A stretch of DNA of 64,000 bases from Allotamlana fucoidanivorans (GTDB lineage Bacteria; Bacteroidota; Bacteroidia; Flavobacteriales; Flavobacteriaceae), in the NCBI RefSeq assembly GCF_045788535.1, contig NZ_CP074074.1, positions 2,046,001 to 2,110,000 on the forward strand, written 5' to 3'. The first letter of the stretch is position 1, and each line of letters begins with the position of its first letter. The position numbers and the translations under genes are program-made. This document shows, piece after piece, positions 55,503 to 64,000 of the stretch. The notes beneath the pieces were generated by a model. That model was not told the DNA's origin and made no database searches. It saw only the letters and a list, made by a program, of their open reading frames with translations.

Positions 55503-58500
55503 ATGAAAAAAGCCAAATTAATTAAAGAGTATGATGTCTCTATTTTTTTAGAGCGTATTAAATTCGTCTTGTTTCTAATGTTATTTTTTCTTTCTGCATC
55601 ACATCAGGTGTTAGCTAAGAACCTAACAGATGACAAAAAAGAAACCAAGTTAATCGAATTGTTCAATGAAGCTCAAAACGTTGTGAGTGGAATTGTAAAA
55701 GACAAAAACGGTCAACCCTTACCTGGAGCTAATGTGTTTTTGAAGGGTACTACAAATGGAGTAGTGACTGATTTTGACGGACTGTTCCAGTTGAATGTTT
55801 CAGGTAAAAATCCAATCTTAGTTGTAAGTTTCATTGGGTTTAAAACATCGGAAGTTCCAGTAGCTGGAAAATCGCAAATTGAAATAATTTTGCAAGAAGA
55901 CGCTCAAAATCTTGATGAAGTGGTTGTTGTTGGATATGGAAGCGTTAAGAAAAAAGATTTGACTGGATCAATAGGTTCGGTTGAGGTAGATGAATTGAAC
56001 GTTGCTCCGGTTGGTTCATTTGATGACGCCTTAGCAGGTAGGGTTTCAGGTGTTCAAGTGTCTTCAACACAAGGTAGGCCTGGGGCTCCATCAAATATCG
56101 TGATAAGAGGTACTGGGTCATTAACTCAATCAAGTGCTCCGCTTTATGTTGTTGATGGATTTCCTATCGGTGATTTTGATCCTTCTTCTATAGATCAATC
56201 TGATATAGAATCCATGCAAATTTTAAAAGGTCCCTCAGCCGTATCCATTTATGGAGCTAGAGGAGGAAATGGGGTTATTTTAATTACCACTAAAGGAGGA
56301 GTGAAGGGTAAAACTAGAATCACCTATGATGAGTTTTATGGAGTAGAAAATATCACAAAGCGAATAGATGTTATGTCTCCTTATGACTATGTGGACTTGC
56401 GATATGAGATAGATCCAATTATTGCTGAAGAACGGTATGGAGATCTAGAAAACTATAGAAATGTAGAGCCAATAGATTGGCAAGGAGAAACTTTTAGACA
56501 AACTGAGGTAAGCAGTAGGACATTGTCTGCGTCTGGGGGAACCGATGGTTCAAATTATAATATAGCATTATCCAGATATGAAGGAGAGGGTCTATTGGAA
56601 AATAGTGGTTTCAGTAGAACTTATGCTAAAGTAAAGTTTGATCAAAAAATGTCAGACAAGGTAAAAATAGGGACAAATATTTCTTATACCTCTACTGTTG
56701 TTGATGGAACCCACACTTCAACTAATATTTTGGATCCCACAGTGGAAGGAGGATCGAGTAATGCTAGATTTAATTTACTTAAAGATATTGTGCAAGGTAG
56801 ACCAACTGGGGGTATCCAGTATAGTAATGAAGAGATGTTAAACTTACCCGAAGACCCAGAAACCGAAGAAGGTGCCCCAATAACAAATCCTTTGGTTAAT
56901 GCTCGTACTCAAATAAGAAAAGATGTGCGTAATGTCCTTTTATTTAATGGTTATTTTGATTATGAAATAACAAAGGGTTTACGGTTTAGAACAAGTGGTG
57001 GTATTCAAAAGCAAATTAGAAGGCGAGAGTCTTTCGATCAAAAAAATAGTGCTTGGGAAAGGAGAAATGGATTTACTCGTGGGTTTATAACGATTTCTGA
57101 ACGTTTGAATGCCTTAGTGTCTAGTACGCTTAATTATAGAAAAACGTTTGGGGATAAAAATTATGTAACAGGGTTGTTAGGATTTGATTATCAAAATATT
57201 ACAGATAAAAGTGTAACTGCTAATGGTGCAAATTTTCCTGAACCTAACCTAGGAGTTGATGACTTGGGTGCTGGTACAACCCCTGGTTTTTCTAGCTCTT
57301 TTAGAGCACCAACAAACCGATTAATTTCAGTTTTTGCACGAGCAACGTATACCTATGATGACAAGTATTTATTTACAGGAACAGTGAGAAGAGATGGGTC
57401 TTCAAGATTTGGAGAAAATCAAAAATTTGGAACTTTTCCATCTTTTTCAGTTGCTTGGAGATTCGACCAAGAGTCATTTGTAAAATCATTTAAATCATTG
57501 TCCAATGGTAAGTTAAGATTTGAATGGGGGCAAGTTGGAAATAATAGAATTCCAGCATTCGTGTCTACTTCGTTGCTAAACAGTGTAACCTATGGAGCTG
57601 AGAATGGTACAGTACCTGGGGTAAGACCAGCGAATTTGGCAAATCCAGACATAAGGTGGGAAGCGCAAGAGCAAATTAATTTGGGTATTGATTTAGGGTT
57701 TTTTAATAATAAACTTTCTTTAACGGCAGATGTGTTTAGAAAAACATCTAAGGATTTATTATTAGAAACACCAGTTCCTGGAAGTACTGGTTTTACTGAG
57801 GTATTTAGTAACGCAGGTAAAATTCAAAATGAAGGACTTGAAATTGCTATTAATTCAGTTAATTTTAATAAGAAATTCAAATGGAATACTAATTTAAATA
57901 TTACGTTCCCTAATGCTAAAACACTCGCTCTTGTTGAGAGTGATACCTTGTTAAGTAATTCAGGTTGGAGAACAAATAACCCAAGTGTAGACCCATACTC
58001 CCAAGATTTTATAACTACAGTAGGGCAACCATTTGGTTTGATGTATGGCTATATAGATGATGGTCTTTATAGAGAGGAAGATTTTGATGCTAATGGAGAT
58101 CCGTTTATTGATGTGGCTTTTGGTAACGAAGAATTAGGATTTAGAAAATATGTCGATGTAAATGATGACGGTGTAATCAATGAAGACGATAAAGTTGTTA
58201 TAGGTAACCCTAATCCTAAGTTTTTTGGCGGTTTAACAAATAATTTTGCTTACAAAGGTTTTGATTTGAGCATTTTCTTGCAATGGTCATACGGAAATGA
58301 TATTTATAACGCCAATAGAATACTCTGGACTAGTGACCTTCAGGCTGTTAGAAATTTTATTCCTGAGGTAGTTAACAGATGGAGAGATAGCAATACTCCA
58401 GAACAAAACCGTGGGGCAACGTTTAGAAATGCCAGAGACCTATCGGCAGCACTTACAACTCAATATATTGAGGATGGTTCATTCCTACGATTAAAAACAG

Positions 58501-58718
58501 TTTCTTTGGGATATAGCATGCCAAAAAAGGTTCTAGAAAAAATCAAATTACAAAAGTTGCGTCTATATATTACAGGTCAAAATTTAATTACTTGGACAAA
58601 CTATTCTGGTTATGACCCAGAAGTAAGTACCCGTGGAAACGGCTTGACATCTGGAGTAGATTTTGGAGCGTATCCTCGCAGTAAAACTTATGTTTTAGGT
58701 ATTTCTTTAGGCATTTAA
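55503..58718 (+). CDS. SusC-family TonB-dependent transporter
   Basis: 1071 aa outer-membrane protein. The signal peptide is about 1-39. A carboxypeptidase-D-like regulatory domain begins at VVSGIVKDKNGQPLPGANVF (about 60-135). The TonB box is DEVVVVGYG (138-146), followed by a plug with APLYVVDGFPIGDFD and YGARGGNGVILITTKGG, then the beta-barrel to the C-terminal YVLGISLGI. It imports large oligosaccharides into the periplasm with its SusD lid. It is the only SusC/D pair in the window, so all the enzymes here probably serve its substrate. Confidence 0.96.
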   Translation: MKKAKLIKEYDVSIFLERIKFVLFLMLFFLSASHQVLAKNLTDDKKETKLIELFNEAQNVVSGIVKDKNGQPLPGANVFLKGTTNGVVTDFDGLFQLNVSGKNPILVVSFIGFKTSEVPVAGKSQIEIILQEDAQNLDEVVVVGYGSVKKKDLTGSIGSVEVDELNVAPVGSFDDALAGRVSGVQVSSTQGRPGAPSNIVIRGTGSLTQSSAPLYVVDGFPIGDFDPSSIDQSDIESMQILKGPSAVSIYGARGGNGVILITTKGGVKGKTRITYDEFYGVENITKRIDVMSPYDYVDLRYEIDPIIAEERYGDLENYRNVEPIDWQGETFRQTEVSSRTLSASGGTDGSNYNIALSRYEGEGLLENSGFSRTYAKVKFDQKMSDKVKIGTNISYTSTVVDGTHTSTNILDPTVEGGSSNARFNLLKDIVQGRPTGGIQYSNEEMLNLPEDPETEEGAPITNPLVNARTQIRKDVRNVLLFNGYFDYEITKGLRFRTSGGIQKQIRRRESFDQKNSAWERRNGFTRGFITISERLNALVSSTLNYRKTFGDKNYVTGLLGFDYQNITDKSVTANGANFPEPNLGVDDLGAGTTPGFSSSFRAPTNRLISVFARATYTYDDKYLFTGTVRRDGSSRFGENQKFGTFPSFSVAWRFDQESFVKSFKSLSNGKLRFEWGQVGNNRIPAFVSTSLLNSVTYGAENGTVPGVRPANLANPDIRWEAQEQINLGIDLGFFNNKLSLTADVFRKTSKDLLLETPVPGSTGFTEVFSNAGKIQNEGLEIAINSVNFNKKFKWNTNLNITFPNAKTLALVESDTLLSNSGWRTNNPSVDPYSQDFITTVGQPFGLMYGYIDDGLYREEDFDANGDPFIDVAFGNEELGFRKYVDVNDDGVINEDDKVVIGNPNPKFFGGLTNNFAYKGFDLSIFLQWSYGNDIYNANRILWTSDLQAVRNFIPEVVNRWRDSNTPEQNRGATFRNARDLSAALTTQYIEDGSFLRLKTVSLGYSMPKKVLEKIKLQKLRLYITGQNLITWTNYSGYDPEVSTRGNGLTSGVDFGAYPRSKTYVLGISLGI

Positions 58719-58741
58719 AATAAAAATAAATAAAAAATAAA

Positions 58742-60448
58742 ATGATAAAAACTATGATTTCAGTTTTAGTAAAATTTATCAAATTTAGAAGTCTATTTTT
58801 GATAGCGATTATTTTCATAGGGGTTACCTCCTGTGAGGAAACACTTGAAGAAGAAACCTACTCTTCTTTTACGGCCGACAACTTTTACACTGATACAAAT
58901 TCAGCAGAATTAGGTATAATGGGTATTTATGACGCGTTATCGAATAGGAATCTTTATGCTCAACGTTACTTACTATATTTTCAATCTAGTGACCTACAAC
59001 GTCATTGGAGACAAGGTAGGGGAAATGATGATGACAGGCTATCTAATTTTGATATTGAAGAGAATAACGGAATTATAAGTAGTGTTTGGAATGCGTTTTA
59101 CGACGGAATTTATCGTGCCAATTCAGCAATAGATAAAGTGACTCTACTTAGAGATTTTGCCCAGTCTTCTGGACAGACAACTGATTTAGAAATCTATAAT
59201 AATCTATTAGGGGACGCTTATTTTTTAAGAGCTTTTATGTATTTCCAACTAGTAAAAAATTGGGGAGATGTGCCATTAAGACTAAGTCCTAACATTTCTT
59301 TAGATAATGTTAAAATTGAAAGAACTCCTTCTGTAGAGATTTACAATCAAATCGAGTCTGATATGCTATTAGCCATATCATTATTGCCGGAGGCTTCATC
59401 AATTAAAAGCCCTGCAAGAATAAATAAAGGTGCGGCGCAAGGAATTTTAGCCCGTATTTATCTTCAATGGGCAGGTAACCCGATCAATGATACTTCAAAA
59501 TATAGTAAAGCCGCAGAGCAAGCATGGGCTGTTGTTAATAGTGGGCAACATTCGCTTAATACCATTATTGAGCCTACTGGTATTGGAGCACCTTACGACT
59601 TTCCATTCCCCAAGGTATATAAAAATCTAGCAGAGAATGTGTATGATTTATCAGAAAGTATGTGGGAGATTCATTTTTCATATCCAGGATTAACAACAGC
59701 TGATGCTGGTTATGTAGGTACTTGGCACGGTGTAGTTTCACATACTCGATCTTCGTTTTCAAGAGGGGCACCTAGATGGTATGCATTACCTACATTTTTT
59801 GAGTCTTTTGAGGCTAATGATACGTTAAGAAGAGATTGGTCTATTGCGAGGTTTCAAATTGATCGTAACGATAATTTTATTGAACCGCGAGATGATTTGA
59901 GGTGGGGTGTTGGAAAATATAGAAGATATTTAATGCCTACTTTGTCTCCAAACTTTAATGCTGAAGCAATGAATTGGCCAATAATTAGGTATGCAGATGT
60001 ATTATTAATATTAGCTGAAAGTATAAATGAAACCATTGAAGCTGGAGGTACTCTTCCTCCTGGAGTGTCCATACAAACAGCATACGAATCAATAAATAAA
60101 GTAAGAAGAAGAGCAAGAAAATTAGACATTGATTCACCCGATTCCTCTGTTGACCTTTCTGGAAGTGGAGGAGATACTTTTAGACAGGAAATTAGAAACG
60201 AACGCGCTTGGGAATTATGTTTTGAAGGGGTTAGAAGGTATGACTTAATTAGATGGGGAATCCTTGTAGATGCCTTAAAAAAAGCGGGAACAGATTTGGA
60301 AGCGGCTGGTTATGATGCTTCACAAAATTATTTTCCAGCGGCAAATGTTCAGGAAAAGCATAATCTTTTGCCAATACCTGTTCTTGCTGAGATTAATCAA
60401 AACCCTAATATCTTAAATACAGATCCTACAAACAATGGGTATAGATAG
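58742..60448 (+). CDS. SusD-family surface glycan-binding lipoprotein
   Basis: 568 aa. The lipobox is GVTSC, so it is a surface lipoprotein. The SusD/RagB pattern includes FTADNFYTDTNSAELGIMGI, YFLRAFMYFQLVKNWGDVPL, ARIYLQWAGNP and the C-terminal RNERAWELCFEGVRRYDLIRW-type block. It starts 23 bp after SusC and ends before a strong terminator. It acts as the lid that captures the oligosaccharide for SusC. Start at 58742, or at 58754 for a shorter signal. Confidence 0.96.
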   Translation: MIKTMISVLVKFIKFRSLFLIAIIFIGVTSCEETLEEETYSSFTADNFYTDTNSAELGIMGIYDALSNRNLYAQRYLLYFQSSDLQRHWRQGRGNDDDRLSNFDIEENNGIISSVWNAFYDGIYRANSAIDKVTLLRDFAQSSGQTTDLEIYNNLLGDAYFLRAFMYFQLVKNWGDVPLRLSPNISLDNVKIERTPSVEIYNQIESDMLLAISLLPEASSIKSPARINKGAAQGILARIYLQWAGNPINDTSKYSKAAEQAWAVVNSGQHSLNTIIEPTGIGAPYDFPFPKVYKNLAENVYDLSESMWEIHFSYPGLTTADAGYVGTWHGVVSHTRSSFSRGAPRWYALPTFFESFEANDTLRRDWSIARFQIDRNDNFIEPRDDLRWGVGKYRRYLMPTLSPNFNAEAMNWPIIRYADVLLILAESINETIEAGGTLPPGVSIQTAYESINKVRRRARKLDIDSPDSSVDLSGSGGDTFRQEIRNERAWELCFEGVRRYDLIRWGILVDALKKAGTDLEAAGYDASQNYFPAANVQEKHNLLPIPVLAEINQNPNILNTDPTNNGYR

Positions 60449-60513
60449 TCAATTTTGATTTATTAAGATGAATATACAGCCCCATTATCTAATAATTTTT
60501 AAACCTTAAGAAC

Positions 60514-60541
60514 AAAAGAGGTGCATTAACGCACCTCTTTT
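60514..60541 (+). terminator. Strong terminator after SusD
   Basis: AAAAGAGGTGC (60514-60524) pairs perfectly with GCACCTCTTTT (60531-60541) over a 6-base loop and runs into more T's. It lies 66 bp after SusD. It would let the SusCD transcript stop here and lower, or separate, expression of the downstream lyase. Confidence 0.85.
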
Positions 60542-60636
60542 TTATAAATATATTTTTTATATCCCTTAGAAGTCGTTCAATATTTGAAATTAATGCACAA
60601 GTATAAAATTAACTTATAATCTGAAGCAAAAAACAT

Positions 60637-63621
60637 ATGAAACAAATTCTATTTTATCTGTATAGTCTTGTCTGTATATTGATTACGTATGGACAAGAAA
60701 AAGAAATCTTGTTTGCCGACTATTTTGATATTAATACTAATAAAAATGAAGGCTCCATTGTAAATGGCAAAATAAATTTAAAAAGGAATAAAGACTATTT
60801 AAATGAAAGAGTTCCATCAACCTACAGTTTTAAAATTATTAAATCTGACACCGATATTTTTGATCTTAAAACAGAGTTTGATGAACAAGGCAGGTTGTTT
60901 GGCTTGTTTATGGTAGCGAAAGGAAAAAATACAGGTAAACAAGATTCTAGGGAATATAACTTGCTGGTTGAATTGCGGTCAGAAGGTCAAGTTTTAGCAA
61001 CAAAGAATATAAAGATTCATGTAGTAGAAAAAACAATGTGGGATCATTTCATTGAGTTTTACACTCCTATAACTTTAACAACCCCAAGATTATATGGAAG
61101 GAAAAAGATTAAAGAAGAAGATTTACCGCAGTTAATAAATCAGCTTTTAAAAAATAATGGACAATTTGAATTTACTTCAATGTACGAAAAATCTATTTTA
61201 GATTATAGTAAGAGAGGAGAGATTGAAATTGAGTGGCAAAAAGTTTCAAATATTATTGGAGGTTTGGGATATGCCTATGCAAATTCTAAAACATATGGCT
61301 TACCTAGTGGTAATAGGGTGAATATAGAAAAACTAAGACACGCTATATACAAAGCAGTGATACAATATGCAGACCAATTACCTGTTGAGCCTAATGATGT
61401 TATTATTAACGGTAAACCGATTGGTAATGATCTAGGAGATGGTTTTAGCAAACTTAAAGATTATGGTTATCTTTCAACTCAAATAGTTACTCATCAATGG
61501 ATTGTAACAGATGCCCTTGTAGCGCCTTTAATAAATATATGGCCTAGTGTTTTGGATGACATATCAAGAGGAGACGAGGAAGCAAAAAAACTTTACAATT
61601 CAGTATTAAGGTTTTATCAGTTATTTTTCTCTATATCAACTCCAAGAAGGGCTATGGATGATAACAATCAACGTTGGAAAAATATTTCTAAATTTAATTA
61701 CTCTGAAGGAGCTTGGTCTGATGCTAATATTGGACATCGTATGCGTACTTTGATGGCTCTTCCTATTTTGTGGGTGGATTATAACAGGCCAATAACTTAT
61801 GTACCGTATTGGTACGATGATTATTTCAATAATACGAAATTTGAAGGTCTTACATTTGCACATGGTTGGTCACCAAACGGTGTTGTAAAGGATTTAAGAA
61901 ATTGGTGTAATAAACTTTCTCTTCCTAGCCACACATATAACCAGTCTGGTTTTCATCCAGATGGTACAGTTTCTCATCATCTTGGTAACAATTCATCCGA
62001 TGTGGCAATGGATGCCTACGGGTTTGAATGGCTTACAACAGTAAATAAGGCTATTCCTTACTTTAAAAATACGCCATTTCCTCTAAAGGACGAAAATTAT
62101 CAATTCATAGCAGATCGCTTTAACTACACATATCGAAGAATGATTTATAAGGATAATTTAGACTATGTGGTAACAGGACGTAGCTTTTTTGGTGATTTAT
62201 CTGACTTTGGTTCTAAAAAAGTTGCTAGGGAAATAAAAATTTTATTGGAAGGTAAATCTCCAACTACAAAGATAGAGAACGAAAAAGAATTGATAGAATT
62301 GAAAGATGCGCTAAAAAGCAAAACGCATACATTCACAGGAACTACTGCTTTTTGGAATGCTGATTACCTAATGCACAGAAAAGAAAATAAAGAAACTAAT
62401 TATTTCTTTTCGGTAAAGCACAAGTCGATTCGTACATCAGGAGCAGAAGATTTTTCAAAGGTTCGTAAGTCTTGGCATACTGGAAGTGGTGTGTTTCAAC
62501 TTATGGTAGAAGGGGATGAGTATTCTACAGAAGTGAAATCTAATGCTGATTGGCATACTATGCCTGGAGTTACAGAAGAGTGGAACACAACTCCGTTGCC
62601 CAAGAAAGGGCATGCCTCTGATGCAAAACCGGGAGACAATTTATTTTCGGGGATTTTATCTGACAATGAATATGGGCTAACAGGGTACCATCATTTACCT
62701 CGCGATTCCTATACCGCCGCAGAAGCCTTAAAGTCTTATCATCTGATTGATAACTATGGAATAGCCTTGGGTAGTAATATTCAAAGAAAATTGCATTCTG
62801 TTGGAAAAGAACCCATTGTGACATGCATTGATCAATCCAAATTCGATTCGACATTAACTTTTTGTCTTAATGGAACCGTAGGTGAAATTAAGCCAGGTGA
62901 AAATACAAATTTATCAGAACCAATAACAGAACCTTCATGGTTGCATCATGGTAAAAAAGGTTATTTAATATTTCCAAAAAACAAACAAGACCTTCAAATA
63001 AAAACAGGCAAAGAGATTAATGTTACAGCATCTGATCTGAAAATTTCCAAAAGCAAGAATTTTATTCTAGCGCTTAATCATGGTATAAAGCCTAATAATA
63101 AAGAGGGTAACGATTATCATTACGTTCTTCTTGCAGGCGTAGAGGTAGGAGACATGCAGAACGCCTTAGATTCTTATCTGTTAGATTTAAAAACGTATTA
63201 TTTGAAAGACAAGTACCATGCATTAATTAGTAATAAACATAATTTGATGCAAATTGTGTTTTTTGATTCGGCCAGAGCAAAATTAGAAAATGATACATGG
63301 GTTGAAGCTGATAAACCAGCCCTAGTGATGATAAAAGATTTAAGTAGTGCAATTCGTTTATCAGTTACAGACCCTATGCATAACCTTGAGTCTGATAAAA
63401 TCACCTTAAAAGTTCCCTTTAAATTAAAACCTGGTAGCTATGAATACAACTTTTCTGGAATACAGCAACAAAGAGGTGAAAATGTGTTAGTCACTCAATC
63501 CGATAAAGAGTCGATTATAACCATTAATTTACCTGATAAAAATGATGGTAGTTTCTATAGTTACAGAGAAGAATTATATGCTGGGGCACCTATTGTTTTG
63601 GTATTAGAAAAACAAATGTGA
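60637..63621 (+). CDS. PL8-family-like polysaccharide lyase (chondroitin/hyaluronan lyase type)
   Basis: 994 aa with a signal peptide (about 1-20, ending ITYGQ). An N-terminal beta domain (about 21-130) is followed by an alpha/alpha toroid (about 135-470), with TPRRAMDDNNQRWKN and QSGFHPDGTVSHHLGNNSSD (candidate catalytic His447/448, Tyr461). A super-sandwich domain then holds RTSGAEDFSKVRKSWHTGSG, WHTMPGVTEEWNTTPLP and YHLIDNYGIALGSNI. The length fits the chondroitin ABC lyase class of PL8, which acts by beta-elimination on hexosamine-uronate polymers. Spacing between the catalytic His and Tyr looks longer than in known PL8 enzymes, so the substrate may differ. It follows the SusD terminator by 95 bp. 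Confidence 0.8.
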   Translation: MKQILFYLYSLVCILITYGQEKEILFADYFDINTNKNEGSIVNGKINLKRNKDYLNERVPSTYSFKIIKSDTDIFDLKTEFDEQGRLFGLFMVAKGKNTGKQDSREYNLLVELRSEGQVLATKNIKIHVVEKTMWDHFIEFYTPITLTTPRLYGRKKIKEEDLPQLINQLLKNNGQFEFTSMYEKSILDYSKRGEIEIEWQKVSNIIGGLGYAYANSKTYGLPSGNRVNIEKLRHAIYKAVIQYADQLPVEPNDVIINGKPIGNDLGDGFSKLKDYGYLSTQIVTHQWIVTDALVAPLINIWPSVLDDISRGDEEAKKLYNSVLRFYQLFFSISTPRRAMDDNNQRWKNISKFNYSEGAWSDANIGHRMRTLMALPILWVDYNRPITYVPYWYDDYFNNTKFEGLTFAHGWSPNGVVKDLRNWCNKLSLPSHTYNQSGFHPDGTVSHHLGNNSSDVAMDAYGFEWLTTVNKAIPYFKNTPFPLKDENYQFIADRFNYTYRRMIYKDNLDYVVTGRSFFGDLSDFGSKKVAREIKILLEGKSPTTKIENEKELIELKDALKSKTHTFTGTTAFWNADYLMHRKENKETNYFFSVKHKSIRTSGAEDFSKVRKSWHTGSGVFQLMVEGDEYSTEVKSNADWHTMPGVTEEWNTTPLPKKGHASDAKPGDNLFSGILSDNEYGLTGYHHLPRDSYTAAEALKSYHLIDNYGIALGSNIQRKLHSVGKEPIVTCIDQSKFDSTLTFCLNGTVGEIKPGENTNLSEPITEPSWLHHGKKGYLIFPKNKQDLQIKTGKEINVTASDLKISKSKNFILALNHGIKPNNKEGNDYHYVLLAGVEVGDMQNALDSYLLDLKTYYLKDKYHALISNKHNLMQIVFFDSARAKLENDTWVEADKPALVMIKDLSSAIRLSVTDPMHNLESDKITLKVPFKLKPGSYEYNFSGIQQQRGENVLVTQSDKESIITINLPDKNDGSFYSYREELYAGAPIVLVLEKQM

Positions 63622-63756
63622 TTTAAAATCAATAATTATTTCAGTTATTGGTCATCTTGGTTTTCTGCTCAAATCTAAAGAACTACTGTACTAAGTCAAT
63701 AAATATGTTTAACAGATAAGATATAATATCTTCTTAATAAAAGTTAATTAAAAAAT

Positions 63757-64000
63757 ATGAATTTTAAAAAAATAGCCCAAAATGTTTTTGTACTCAGCTC
63801 ATTATTTCTCATACTAAGTTGTACCAAGCCACAAAATAAACGCATAGTCATAATTGGTTTAGACGGATTAAGTGTAGAAGGGTATCAAAAATCTCAACAT
63901 CCAAATTTAGATTCTCTAATGGAACAAGGAATTTTGTCTTTAAATACCCGATGTGTAATGCCTTCAGTAACATTACCAAATTGGACAAGTCATTTAACTT
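63757..64000 (+). CDS. Alkaline phosphatase/nucleotide pyrophosphatase-like lipoprotein, 5' part
   Basis: 81 codons are visible; the gene runs off the window. The lipoprotein signal has lipobox LILSC (Cys22). RIVIIGLDGLSVEGY carries a metal-binding Asp (Asp36). PSVTLPNWTSHLT has the Thr nucleophile (Thr72) typical of type I phosphodiesterase/nucleotide pyrophosphatases, instead of the formylglycine Cys of the S1 sulfatases. It shares the alkaline phosphatase superfamily fold with those sulfatases. It could act on phosphate esters or diesters in the glycan. Confidence 0.8.
   Translation, partial: MNFKKIAQNVFVLSSLFLILSCTKPQNKRIVIIGLDGLSVEGYQKSQHPNLDSLMEQGILSLNTRCVMPSVTLPNWTSHLT

Overview
The window looks like a polysaccharide utilization locus (PUL) from a marine member of the Flavobacteriaceae (Bacteroidota). 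The supporting signs are AT-rich DNA, a SusC/SusD pair, two full hybrid two-component regulators (HTCS), many secreted lipoproteins, several formylglycine-type sulfatases, and a flavobacterial NagB fused to a PIG-L deacetylase domain. No rRNA, tRNA or CRISPR array was seen. All family calls come from reading motifs; no search was run.

Layout. (1) 1-1041: the 3' part of a GH29 alpha-L-fucosidase. (2) 1073-8606, plus strand: a compact sugar-acid operon holding an LgoD-like zinc dehydrogenase, UxaA-type altronate dehydratase, UxaB-type tagaturonate reductase, fuconolactonase-type amidohydrolase, L-fucose dehydrogenase-type SDR, FucP permease and a RhaM/FucM-type mutarotase. (3) 8799-16086: an HTCS regulator with a frameshift after its signal peptide, a second GH29 and a GH27. 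(4) 22944-15991, minus strand: an operon of S1 sulfatase, MDR dehydrogenase, GH39, S1 sulfatase and a DUF6250-like lipoprotein. (5) 23712-36130, plus strand: ROK kinase, FucP-like MFS, two sulfatases, a heparinase II (PL21)-like lyase, a third sulfatase, a chimeric gene remnant and a GH88. (6) 36833-43758: a second HTCS and a DUF4962/heparinase II-III lyase. (7) 54363-44047, minus strand: sodium/solute symporter, NagB/PIG-L fusion, a small unknown gene, a Tat-exported Gfo/Idh/MocA oxidoreductase, a DUF1080 protein, then an IS1182-family insertion, a DUF1961 protein and a hexapeptide-repeat transferase. (8) 55503-64000, plus strand: SusC, SusD, a strong terminator, a PL8-like lyase and the start of a phosphodiesterase-like lipoprotein.

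How the parts fit (inference). Three unrelated or distant uronate lyases, a GH88 unsaturated glucuronidase, five sulfatases and an amino-sugar deaminase point to a sulfated glycosaminoglycan-like backbone. Two GH29 enzymes and a complete L-fucose uptake and oxidation set point to fucose decoration, and GH27 and GH39 remove further sugars. The likely target is a fucose-bearing, sulfated, uronate- and hexosamine-containing marine glycan rather than simple heparin or simple fucoidan.

The most unusual item is the catabolic operon. Its entry steps are those of L-fucose, but its later steps are those of L-galactonate (LgoD-UxaB-UxaA) in place of the usual L-fuconate dehydratase. Several signs of decay or remodelling are also present: the HTCS frameshift, the chimeric remnant at 33788-34292, a readthrough C-terminus at 15991-16150, and an IS element sitting inside the minus-strand catabolic operon.
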